From NCBI GenBank assembly GCA_932294295.1, contig OW028573.1, positions 1,622,001 through 1,686,000 of the forward strand: a stretch of 64,000 bases of DNA, read 5' to 3'. This stretch comes from Alitta virens. Lineage: Eukaryota > Annelida > Polychaeta > Phyllodocida > Nereididae. The notes below the pieces were generated by a model that saw only the letters and a list, made by a program, of their open reading frames with translations, had not been told where the DNA came from and did not search any database. Made by a program: the position numbers and the translations under genes. Each line of letters opens with the position of its first letter. Position 1 is the first letter of the stretch. Shown piece by piece: positions 23,880 through 33,215 of the stretch.

Positions 23880-24163
23880 ATTACAACTTTCCAATCAACT
23901 GCAACGTCTTGACAAATCTTTATACCTAACTAATTCATCTACTTCTTTTAATTCAACAGGTAAAGAATTCCAAATCATAGCACCTTGATACATAATAGAC
24001 CTGAAACCATATTGCATAGTATTGTAAACATGCTTGACTAGCTTAAGATTATCTCTCATCTCATATGGCTTAATCTGTCTGGTAAAGAATGAACTTGTTA
24101 TTGGTCTTGCCATGTCATGGAGTGTTTTATAAACAAATTCTGCTGGACAAGTTTCCTTGTTAC
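23880..24163 (-). mobile_element. 3' end of a minus-strand CR1-like LINE
   Basis: The minus strand reads FVYKTLHDMARPITSSFFTR, YNTMQYGFRSIMYQGAMIWN and SLPVELKEV, the conserved C-terminal end of CR1-like ORF2 proteins. The reading is cut at 24163 by the LTR element and resumes at 28551. Confidence 0.85.
24159..24163. repeat. Target-site duplication, left copy (GTTAC)
   Basis: GTTAC directly precedes the left LTR and is repeated directly after the right LTR at 28551-28555. Confidence 0.85.
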
Positions 24164-25251
24164 TGTCATGTTACTTGTACATTGGGCATGAGTAGCAATT
24201 GTTTATCAAGATGAACAACAATGCAGAAAACTGTTGAAAAACACCTTATTAATTTGTTATTTTCAATTAATGATGTCTTAATTATTTGTAGATTATCATG
24301 AAATTCAATTTGATTAATAAATCACTCGAGTGATGACACAAAGTGTAACCAAAAAGTATAATAAAATTAATTCAATAATCAAATCAAGTCACTCAAACGA
24401 GTTTAACACATTAATGGTCTGCCGTTACCCTGATGTATATTGTTGTAGTCTCTTGTAGACTGTAAATCATCACATGAATAAAGTTCTTGATGTATAAATT
24501 TGTAATTACTTGCAAAGTGTAGGTAATTATTTGAATAAAGTTCAGGCATATCACAATTTCTGCCGAAAGACGGCACTTGTCTTTCTGAGAACTTATGCAA
24601 AGCATCAAGGGATAACGTAAAAAATGGATCGTTCAATAAGCGTCGCAACGCCGTTACAACGCTTGTTCAGTGCCTTTTACGAAAATAGTACCTTCTGCAG
24701 TGGGTGGAATTCCACGGTAAAGTTGTTCAATTTCATGACAATAGTAGAGTTTAAGTCAAAAGAAATCATCTGAACTAATTTACCAGTAAGGGGCTTCTTG
24801 GAAGAAAGAAATAAGCCGTAGTAATCGCACTACTTTGTATGCAGACGACGTGTGGAAGCATTTCCCTCCCCGATTCTGGGGGAGCGGCAAATCGGTTATG
24901 AGAAAGGCCGGTGCTTCGCACCGGATCGTAGCACCACCTTTCAGACTAAAAACGGGCTTATCAGGCTGAACTGTGTCTTGCAAATATATCAGGGTGGCTG
25001 TATATATAGCTCACTTCGAAGCAATCCAGTGTATGAGATGGTGACATAAAAAAAAATAAAGGTCTTGAAAGGGAGGAGTGCCAACTGAGCTCCTCTCCCT
25101 TCAAAGGCTGTGATCAAAGTGCCCTGAACAGGTGCTTGTTATGCTTGACTAAACAATGAAATCGGACTAATAACTAGGTGGCCCCACTTATCAGAGCTTG
25201 TAGCTAGTGGCTCCATCATTTGTATAAAACTATATTATCTTAACTGTGACA
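24164..25251 (-). repeat. 3' LTR (1088 bp)
   Basis: Begins TGTCATGTTAC and ends CTGTGACA on the plus strand. It aligns with the other LTR along its whole length except for about 410 extra bases at about 24547-24956. Confidence 0.9.
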
Positions 25252-25252
25252 T

Positions 25253-25265
25253 TATCTCCCCCTTT
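25253..25265 (-). other. Polypurine tract
   Basis: On the minus strand the purine-rich AAAGGGGGAGATAA immediately precedes the 3' LTR, the position of the plus-strand primer in LTR retrotransposons. Confidence 0.7.
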
Positions 25266-25419
25266 GGAAAAATTACGTGTAATTTTAGAAGATCACATCA
25301 AGATAGTAGACACAATATTAATAAATTTGTACTTAAATTCTACTGAGTAAATCTTCCATGTGATTTTCAATGCCCTTAATTGACTGCACACAAAATGACC
25401 AGTCTTGTAAAAATGGTGA

Positions 25420-25707
25420 TCATCGCATCACTCTTGCATTCTTAATATTGGATTCTCTTATGTACTGCAATGGTTTGTGGTCAACCAAAAGGGCAAACTC
25501 AGTACCGTATAAATACACCTTGAGTTTGTTGATTGCCCACACTATGGCAAGACATTCTTTTTCAATAATACAATAATTCTGTTCTGAAGCTTTCAGCTTT
25601 CTACTCAAGAATTTAACTGGATGAAGCAAACCATCATGATCTTGGAGCAATACTACACAAGGCATAATCAGACGAGTTAGTTTGGACAAAAGAGATCTTG
25701 GGATCAT
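25420..25707 (-). pseudogene. Retrotransposon RNase H domain fragment
   Basis: The minus-strand frame contains VKFLSRKLKASEQNYCIIEK, then ECLAIVWAINKLKVYLYG and LVDHKPLQYI, the hallmark block of Ty3/gypsy RNase H. The preceding FVQTNSSDYAL (normally QTDASDYGL) is in another frame, so there is a frameshift near 25690. No reverse transcriptase palm motifs are present upstream. Confidence 0.9.
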
Positions 25708-25754
25708 GTTTATTCAATACAGATTCCATAGATAGAACGGACTTGACTCTACAG

Positions 25755-25975
25755 TAACGCATAATGTCTTTTTTAATTCCTGGCCAGTAAAATTTTGATC
25801 TCACTTGCTCTGTAGTCCTCTTGATTCCACAGTGACCGCTAAGCAAAGTCATGTGCGATCTTTAATACCTTGTTGCGCAACTTTCTTGGCACCATGACTT
25901 GACTTAACTTGTCCTCATCTTGCTCCTGATATATCCTATATATGTAATACTCCTTTCTTCACTTCGAAGGACACC
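25755..25975 (-). pseudogene. Retrotransposon integrase zinc-binding region fragment
   Basis: The minus strand reads YIYRIYQEQDEDKLSQVMVP, VLKIAHD, then GHCGIKRTTEQVRSKFYWPG and MRYCR: the H2C2 region of retroviral-type integrases. It lies upstream of the RNase H in the direction of transcription. The DDE catalytic core that should follow is absent. Confidence 0.85.
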
Positions 25976-26063
25976 TTAGCTTTGTGTCATTCATGAACTT
26001 CTTTTGCATATTCCCAGAAACTGCAAAGAGGCATCCAACTCTTGTTCTTCTATAAGGTTATCT

Positions 26064-26387
26064 CTATCCCCCCATTTGTTGTGTAATTACATGTAAACCT
26101 TCCTTTTGACGCCAAGCCTGTGCTCGCGTTACAACTGACACGGCCTTTTTCTTGTCCTCATGTACATCTTGTACAATTACATCTAGATTCTGAACCACTT
26201 GATCATTTTTCTTGGAAACACTTGGATACCTTGAACTCACTTGATGAGGTGTCTGTACACCATTACTGGTTTCACTTGAATTCACTTGTTGTTCAAGTGT
26301 GCGTGCATGTTTCAGAAATTTTCTTTTTAATGCAGTGAGTATTTGTTTCAGTATCTTCACTTGTTGAATTCTCAAATTCTCAGTCAT
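26064..26387 (-). pseudogene. Linker region with VVTRAQA motif
   Basis: A 107-codon minus-strand frame ending VVTRAQAWRQKEGL and beyond. The T-R-A-Q-A motif is common in gypsy polyproteins near the protease and the start of the next domain. I see no clear protease Asp motif (DTG/DSG) in what remains. Confidence 0.55.
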
Positions 26388-26824
26388 CTCTTAACTTTTC
26401 TCACTTGAACCACTTGAACCACTTGAAACAACATCGTTTCCCATGGCTCCATGTTGCCCTGGTGCATCTTTAATCACACCTGCTACATTTCCAACAATGA
26501 GGCAAACAATAATGAAGTCATCACGGCTGCTTCTACCTCTCCTGAAATGTGCTCAGTTTTCACTTTAATCTTTGCGACTGGACATCTCTTGACTGTCTTG
26601 TCTGCCAATAAACAATTCCAATAATCACCTGTGTATTGTCCAGGCTCTGCCACATGTACTAATACTGCAATGACCTACTGCCGTCTCTCATCACCTTGAC
26701 TGGCTTACCGTTGACATCGCCCACTGACATCTATTGAAGTCTCTGAAGGTTGGTTTTCTACCAAAGGTTCATGGTGAAACACAGGATAACCATATTTGCA
26801 TAGGCCAGCTACAGTGGATGATTT

Positions 26825-26965
26825 CTCACTCTTTCTAGGACAATCTGAAGCTAAGTGATCCGTACTCAAGCAAACAAAACAGCGTTTCTTTCCATCTGGT
26901 CCAGGTACTCTTCTAAACTCAGAAACATTATGTCCATAGTTCTTGCAACAAGCACAGATCTTATC
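26825..26965 (-). pseudogene. Gag zinc-knuckle region
   Basis: Minus strand: KICACCKNYGHNVSEF is a degenerate knuckle lacking the last Cys. CFVCLSTDHLASDC is a canonical C-x2-C-x4-H-x4-C knuckle. This is the nucleocapsid part of gag. Confidence 0.8.
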
Positions 26966-27229
26966 ACTCTTTGCATATACATTACTTCCATTCTTCGGCT
27001 TATCTCCAACTTTTGCTTTGCTTTGTTCGGATCATGCATATTGCCACCATGAGCATCCAAATACACTTCAGCCAAATGAATCTGGATAACTCATTGTTCT
27101 CGTATATATGCTGCTAAATCATGGTGACATCGAAAAAGTATTTGTTCCCTCACTAATAGATCTTTCAGAGCCTCAAAATCTTGTGGTATTCTTGCATATT
27201 CAATCCAACTGTTCTTCTACTCTTAATCT

Positions 27230-27448
27230 CTATTCTTCAAACTCTAACTTCTCCTTATGTTGGGCATACTCCTGCTTTAACCTTTGGTCTTCCAAATTCA
27301 ACCGCTCTTCTCTAGTCTTCAACTCCTCTCGCCGAAGTGTTCTGTCCTCTTGTGCAAGGTCTTGTTGCTCTTTAATAAACTGTCTCAGATCTTCACCCTC
27401 TAATCCCATTCTCTCTGCCAAAATAACTAAGTCTTTTGCTTCAGCCAT
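27230..27448 (-). pseudogene. Gag N-terminal coiled coil
   Basis: A frame starting MAEAKDLVILAERMGLEGED and rich in Glu, Lys, Arg and Leu heptads (EELKTREERLNLEDQRLKQE). Such amphipathic N-termini are usual in gag of invertebrate gypsy elements. The frame is lost after about 72 residues and recovered in the knuckle region. Confidence 0.75.
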
Positions 27449-27810
27449 GTCAATACTTGAAGTTTTGATTTATATTGTAAATGATGCAACAAAGTTTGTT
27501 ACAAGGGTAGATTAAAACCTTCACTAGTACACAAGAGAATCCGCAGATATCAGTTTCAGATCAGTTTGGACAATTGGACCTCATGTGGCAGACAAAAGAT
27601 GTGGCACATAAGGCGCCACCTATGCTCCTATGGCACCACCTCACACACTGGTAAACCGACTGAACAATATCAAGAAACTGTACACACAGCCTCTGAACAA
27701 TTATAATATAAAATTGGATAATATTCAAATATTTTGAGATAATGAAAATGGAAGTGCTTATCTTGAATACAACTGCATGCTCAGCAAGTAACCCTTGGTC
27801 GATCAAAAAG

Positions 27811-27828
27811 ATCCCGGATGAGCCCCCA
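27811..27828 (-). other. Primer-binding site, tRNA-Pro type
   Basis: Read on the minus strand it is TGGGGGCTCATCCGGGAT, one base away from the 5' LTR. It differs at a single position from the well-known proline tRNA primer site TGGGGGCTCGTCCGGGAT. Confidence 0.85.
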
Positions 27829-27829
27829 T

Positions 27830-28550
27830 TGTCATGTTACTAGTACGTGTTAATGATCATTTTAGGGTAGAAGGTTGGGCATGAGTAGCAATTGTTTGTC
27901 AAGATGAACGACAATGCATAAAACTGTTGAAAAACAACTTATTAATTTATTGTCATTTTCAATTGATGATGTCTTGAATATTTGTAGATTATCATGAAAT
28001 TCAATTTGATTAATAAATCACTCAAGTGATGACAAAAAGTGTAACCAAAAAGTATAATCAAATTAATAACCAAATTAAATAATCATCAAAGTCACTAAAA
28101 AGAGTTTAACACATTAATGGTCTGCCGTTACCCTGATGTATATTGTTGTAGTCTCTTGTAGACTGTAAATCATCACATAAATAAAGTTCTTGATGTATAA
28201 AGTTGTAATTACTTGCAAAGTGTAGGTTATCATATGAATAAAGTTCTGGCTTATCAGGCTGAACTGTGTCTTGCAGGTTTATCAGGGTGGCTGTATATGT
28301 AGCTCACTTCGAAGCAATCCAGTGTATGAGATGGTGACATAACTAAAAAAAACTAAAGGTTCACTTGAAAATGGAGAAGTGCCAACTGAGCTCCTCTTCC
28401 TTCAAGGTTGTGATCAAAGTGCCCTGAACAGGTGCTCGTTACGCTTGACTTAACAATGAAATTGCTAATAACTAGGTGGCCCCACTTATCAGAGCTCTAG
28501 CTAGTGGCTCCATCATTTGTATAAAACCACACTAGATCTTGACTGTGACA
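27830..28550 (-). repeat. 5' LTR (721 bp)
   Basis: Same ends as the left LTR. It lacks the internal ~410 bp present there; the junction (ctggcttatcagg) coincides with two short similar sequences (ggcatatca and ggcttatca) that bound the extra block in the other LTR. Confidence 0.9.
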
Positions 28551-28745
28551 GTTACGTAAACATTTTTTTACATGTTCTTTCTAGCAGTTGGTTGTATGGG
28601 CTGTCATAATCATTGCAAACTAATCGTATTGCTTTCTTATTTAGTGTCTAAAGTTTCTTGTTTTGTCCTATTGTGAAAGTATCATACACAAGTGTGCAAT
28701 GGACAAAATTAGATGAGATAAATGATTCATATATTCTGAGTTTAC
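28551..28745 (-). mobile_element. CR1-like LINE, second piece
   Basis: Minus strand: LRIYESFISSNFVHCTLVYD and then RLVCNDYDSPYNQLLERT, the typical thumb/C-terminal region of CR1-like reverse transcriptases. It joins in order onto the piece at 23880-24163 across the LTR element. Confidence 0.85.
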
Positions 28746-29340
28746 TTGTGTAATCAATGTGTTTACATAAGAGTCACTTGGTGTAAAGCTTTGAGGAGGC
28801 TTTTTAAATTACCAAACAGAACACCTTGTTATCTTTTACCCTGTATCACCAGTATATTACCACTCAATGTTATTGTAGATATAAGATTCCTCAGGCACAT
28901 GGCATCTGGGTGTAGACATAAAAATAATACAGTCAATTTTCTATTCAATATGTGCAGCAGTTTAGACATGTCTGTAATGGCTAGAAATTTTAGATTTGTT
29001 TGTTATAAGTATGGTATAAAGCCACGTGATGTGATTAATTGTAGTCCAAGCTGTATTAGTAAACTTGTAAAAGAGAATTACTACAAAACTGTTTTAGAGG
29101 GTGACCAATTAATTGGTGTTCACATCATGGAATTATTTCATATCAGGGATGAGTTGTGTGAAGACTTAAGTCTGAGTAAAAAAGATATCTGTGATATAAT
29201 AGAACATTTAGCCACAAATTGATTATCTGGGGTTTTTGCTACCCTCTTTTTTTTTTGGTGCGAATCATTGTTTTTAAATATTTTGTTTTTGTTATTAATC
29301 TTGAATTTATACTGTATATTTTATACGAATAAAGCTTAAA
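28746..29340 (+). mobile_element. 5'-truncated plus-strand LINE, 3' end
   Basis: A 158-codon plus-strand frame (to 29222) with WCKALRRLFKLPNRTPCYLL and LPLNVIVDIRFLRHMASG is the C-terminal end of a LINE ORF2, of another family than the minus-strand host. It is followed by about 115 bp of 3' UTR with AATAAA at 29328. It separates two collinear pieces of the minus-strand LINE, so it inserted there. No target-site duplication is evident. Confidence 0.75.
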
Positions 29341-29344
29341 ATAG

Positions 29345-29612
29345 TCTTTGGAGTGCATTTAATTAATTTGTTTTGCTGCTATTCTACTAATTATTGATAC
29401 ATGGTAGTCAAAATTCTGTACTTTATCGATGTTGATACCTAACAGCTTAACAACAGACTCAGACTGTATTATAGGATTGTTAATCTCAAAATCTATGGAA
29501 ACATTTACCCTAGTCAGACATATTGCTTGAAATTGAGATGCATTTGCTTTCATAAAATTATTTTTGAATCATGAAATTGCTAAAGCAGAAGTTTGCCCTT
29601 ATGACCATCAGG
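29345..29612 (-). mobile_element. CR1-like LINE, third piece
   Basis: Minus strand: FKNNFMKANASQFQAICL, SVVKLLGINIDKVQNFDYHV and SRIAAKQIN. It is the region just after the reverse transcriptase catalytic motif. It ends on the left at the plus-strand LINE insertion and on the right at the SINE. Confidence 0.85.
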
Positions 29613-29852
29613 CCCTCGAAGGTCCTGGGCCTCCACGCGGCGAGGGTGGAAACACTTGGGGTGAAGTCCTCTATCCCCAGTGGCTAAAACAGGACAGTGC
29701 ACATTGCACAAGCTTTTTTTATTTGCATGCTTCTGGTTTCTACTACCAACTATGGATGATCATTCTTACCCTAGAGAGCCTCTACATAGCCCACTCAGGT
29801 GCTGATGAGGCGTTAAACAATAACACTACTACTACTACTTATGACCATCAGG
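29598..29852 (+). mobile_element. SINE with 15-bp target-site duplication
   Basis: The element proper is 29613-29837. It is bounded by identical copies of cttatgaccatcagg at 29598-29612 and 29838-29852 and ends in (ACT)n preceded by gaggcgttaaacaataac. The GC-richer left part (ccctcgaaggtcctgggcct) is not clearly tRNA-like, so the head may be another RNA type or truncated. It interrupts the minus-strand LINE reading frame. Confidence 0.85.
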
Positions 29853-30190
29853 TCTCTGTGTGCATAGCATAGGGTGTTATTGTCAGCATAATTGTAAACA
29901 CTGCAAGAACTACTTAATTCAAAATGGAAATTACTTATGTAAATGTTAAATAAGAGAGGACCCAAGAGAGAACCTTGGGGAACACCAGTTTTCAAATTTA
30001 ACCATTCGCTTTTAATGTTACCAAGTTTTTACAATTTTATTTTTTAAATAGTTCAGTATGAATGAACAGGCTTCACATGATAAACCAAATGCGTGTAACT
30101 TCGCAATTAATAGGCCATGAGGCATATAGTTCATCAAATTCAGACGTGTTTGGAGGCTGTAGTTCTGCATAATGCCTCCAATATGTTGAG
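29853..30190 (-). mobile_element. CR1-like LINE, fourth piece (reverse transcriptase core)
   Basis: Minus strand: LLIAKLHAFGLSCEACSFIL, GNIKSEWLNL, GVPQGSLLGPLLFNIYISNF and YNYADNNTLCY. The catalytic YADD appears as YADN. The sequence continues into the third piece once the SINE is removed. The 5' portion of the LINE is missing beyond about 30190. Confidence 0.9.
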
Positions 30191-30199
30191 TCCAGGACG

Positions 30200-30890
30200 A
30201 TTTTAAAATTGGGGAGGCTATAGTTTATTAGGTTGATATCTTGTGCTTCTAGAGCTTATGTTTTGGTGGGGAATCCAGATGCACACATGTTGACCTCCCC
30301 TCAAGAGTTCCCGGTAACCTTACATTCTAGATAGTTTTTTTTATGCTAGGTCCTCATGAATAATCATTTAAGAATGTCCCAAGTGTCTGTTTCCTTCCAA
30401 CTGTCATTTCTGGTTATTAAGGCATAAAAATTGTTTTACTTGATTCAAACTCTTATAGTCCAGTCATTTTAAGGATCGACCAAGAACAAACTGCAACAGA
30501 AATGATTGCTGTTTCATGCTTGGAGAGGTTCCCTTTATAACATATCAAAAGTCTAGAAAGCTAAAAATTGCAGAACATGGTCAAATTTCAATGAACGCAA
30601 TAACCGACTGTTTTTGCGCTTTTTCACTGCCGAATGTAAGGTTAATCTTACTAAATGAAATGTCATCATTGCTTTTTTCACCTGTGATGTGACTGCCATA
30701 GCAAATCAGATACCAAAGTAATTCTAATTTTTTGTGTCTAATATATCTTGATATTTCCTTTTATTATATTATCAATGGTACAAATTAATGAAAAAAGGTG
30801 TTTTTGTTATTAAAGTCATTGATATCGTGTTTGCTAATGTGGTATCAACTGAAATCACAATTGACATTTGAAAATCAATGAAAAGCAAAC
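30200..30890. other. Unrecognised DNA
   Basis: Contains a 12-bp inverted pair (aaccttacattc near 30315, gaatgtaaggtt near 30633) that may bound a small element. Nothing else is named. Confidence 0.4.
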
Positions 30891-30895
30891 AAGTA

Positions 30896-32223
30896 TCCCA
30901 GTAGGCGCAAGTCGTAAAAATGACGTCTTTTTCTGGTCTCAAATTGGTCATGACGTCGGTGACCAATATGAGACGTAAATGAGATGTAATTTTCAAGACG
31001 TCAAAATGACCAGGAAATATGACGTCTTATCGACGTCTTATTCTGGTGCTCAAGCAGACGTAATTATTTTACTTAATTTATACGTCTTTATTACGTCAAA
31101 AAATTACGTCTAGAATACGTAATATTTTTACGTCTTATCAATGTAATCATGTGGTCTTTTATATAACCAATTCTTTAACCATGAAGTCTCATACAATTTG
31201 CAAGTAACATTTTTAGCCATTAATATATAATTACTAAATTCACATTTTGTGTAACTTTATATTTTTAATTTATGATAGAAAAATACAATGTGAACTCCTT
31301 TTCAGAATATATTTCAATGTATAGCAAATTTATCAACTTTTCTAACCAAGCTGAAGTCTATCAATTGGGGTTAATGGGCTCATAATATCACCCTGACCCC
31401 AGTGCACCCTATATTATAGCCATGTGCCTATCATTATCTGAACTGGCTGACCAATCAAACCCCTAGAAATCTTGAGCAGCTGCAGGACAGGTCACATCTT
31501 GTCAGTTAAGAATTTGAAATTCATTCAGTAACTTTGGAGGGATACTAGTGAAGTTGGATTTTAAACTTAATTCTTCTATGGAGTGATATATACCATTTAT
31601 CACATCATTGCATGGTGAGTGAAGTTTTTTTAATTCTAACCACTGTGAAAATATGTTGCACATGCTGATTCATATATGATTTGGTGTTAAGTTTATTTTC
31701 TGAATATAAATTCATTTCAGGGATCTATGGAACTATGGATGAAACTTGGCTGAAGAATTCTGTTATACATGAATAAAAATATATATTTCTTTAAAACTTA
31801 AATTGCAGCAGTCCCATATGTATAGATTTGCATCATATGTGCATGCATGCATCCAATGATGTATGCTATATTACACAATATAATAAAGTTTTTTTCTTTA
31901 TTTTTAAACTTGTGTGTGTTCTCTGTACATTCAATATGTCCAAAGATTGCAAAGTTCATCTTAAAGAGGTCGTCTGATGACGTATTTTAGACGTCAGATA
32001 TTGGTCAACTAAATACGTCTAAAAGACGTCATCTGATGACGTATTTTAGACGTCAGATATTGGTCAACTAAATACGTCTAAAATACGTCGTCAGATGACG
32101 TCTTTTAGACGTCTCATATAAGACGTCGTTGAAGTTTGCATATGAGACCAGTATGGGCTGGTCATGAGACGTCTTGCAGAGACGTCAAAATGACGTCAAT
32201 GAGACCACTTTTGCCCACTGGGA
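30896..32223. mobile_element. 1.33-kb TIR element with arrays of ACGTC
   Basis: The ends are inverted copies (TCCCAGTAGGCGCAAGT at the left; the right end reads TCCCAGTGGGCAAAAGT on the other strand), flanked by TA on both sides. The first ~250 bp and last ~260 bp are packed with GACGTC, TACGTC and AGACGT motifs on both strands, including one full TGACGTCA near 32191. The right block contains a 59-bp tandem duplication (31973-32031 and 32032-32090). The ~850 bp between the blocks is AT-rich with no transposase. It is a non-autonomous DNA transposon; TA flanks suggest Tc1/mariner-type or a related superfamily. Confidence 0.8.
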
Positions 32224-33050
32224 TATGTGTTGTTACCTTTTCTGTACTAAGTTTCATTCACTGTTAATGTATTTCAGGTATGATGCTTCAAACTGGCATG
32301 TTTTCTATGTGCTAGTGGTGGTATCTAATCCTAAGAATGAATGGAGTCTTAGCACTTTCTTCTTGTTTCATCAAGTCCATACAATTTTTAATGGTCATGT
32401 GTCTTATTATGTACCATGTTCAGTGACTGACCAGCTGACAGGCCATATTTTCACAAAATATAAATCAAGTATGATATTGACCCACAATGCATTTTCAAAC
32501 AAACATGGCGGCAGGAAAATGAGAGCAACAATCACTTGTCAATCATGAACAGAGAGGAAGTTACTTCCTCTCTGATCATGAAAATCATGTATGTAAATTT
32601 TGACATTTATGAAATTCTAATTCTATAATTTTTCAGATAAAATTGTAAAATTTTAGAGAAAACAAACATTAGTCTTAAATAGGGGCATAACAGACTTCAC
32701 ACAAATTTAGACTGAGGAATCTGTCCAACCTCACATCTGAAGTTGGATACTCCAACAGGGTTGCTCAAGCTCTGAGAAGCCAAGAAACTTCAGGAACCAT
32801 GCAGCCAGTGCTCAGCATCCCTTACTAAAAAAAAATTCTTGAATCATCAACAGCAAAAGAAGAAACCATCTCTGCTGGAGAAATTGCTCTTGTTTGTCTC
32901 TATGATAAGTCAGGTGTTGCAACAAAGACAAGCCATTTACAACCACACAGCCTCCCACCATTGACATGCCTGCATCCAGGTAAAGCCTGATTGCCCTCAT
33001 TCTTTGAGTCTTGGGCATTATTGCTACCTAAATGAATACAAATCGGGAAA
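32224..33050. other. Unrecognised DNA upstream of the phosphatase gene
   Basis: Short frames near 32.2-32.5 kb (+) and 32.9 kb (-) show no family resemblance. Confidence 0.45.
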
Positions 33051-33059
33051 TGTGATTTA

Positions 33060-33215
33060 TATCATTTTTTTGTTACGTATAGTCCGCCAGACGCAGCGGG
33101 CCAGCGAATAGAACTAGAACTAGTACGCTTAAATCTGCATGGTGGCGCTATGTGTCGATAGACGTGCAGTGCCCTCTGCAGGTCTCTCTTGAAGTTGAAG
33201 CTGGCATTAGTCAAC
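33060..33215 (+). promoter_or_regulatory. Promoter and 5' UTR of the phosphatase gene
   Basis: A CpG-richer block just upstream of the start codon (ccgccagacgcagcgggcca). It also contains ggtggcgctatg near 33142, similar to the CTCF core. No clear TATA box lies at the expected distance. The transcription start is inferred, not seen. Confidence 0.5.

Larger units (their letters stand above)
24164..28550 (-). mobile_element. LTR retrotransposon, Ty3/gypsy-type, Gmr1-like domain order
   Basis: A complete but defective 4.39-kb element on the minus strand. LTRs at 24164-25251 and 27830-28550 both start TGTCATG and end TGTGACA, and a 5-bp GTTAC duplication flanks them. A primer-binding site complementary to tRNA-Pro lies next to the 5' LTR and a purine tract next to the 3' LTR. 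Internal order from the 5' side: gag-like coiled coil, CCHC knuckles, a VVTRAQA-containing linker, the integrase zinc-binding region, then RNase H. Integrase before RNase H is the order of Ty1/copia and of Gmr1-like Ty3/gypsy elements. The integrase core and most of the reverse transcriptase are missing, so it could not move by itself. It interrupts a CR1-like LINE. Confidence 0.9.
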
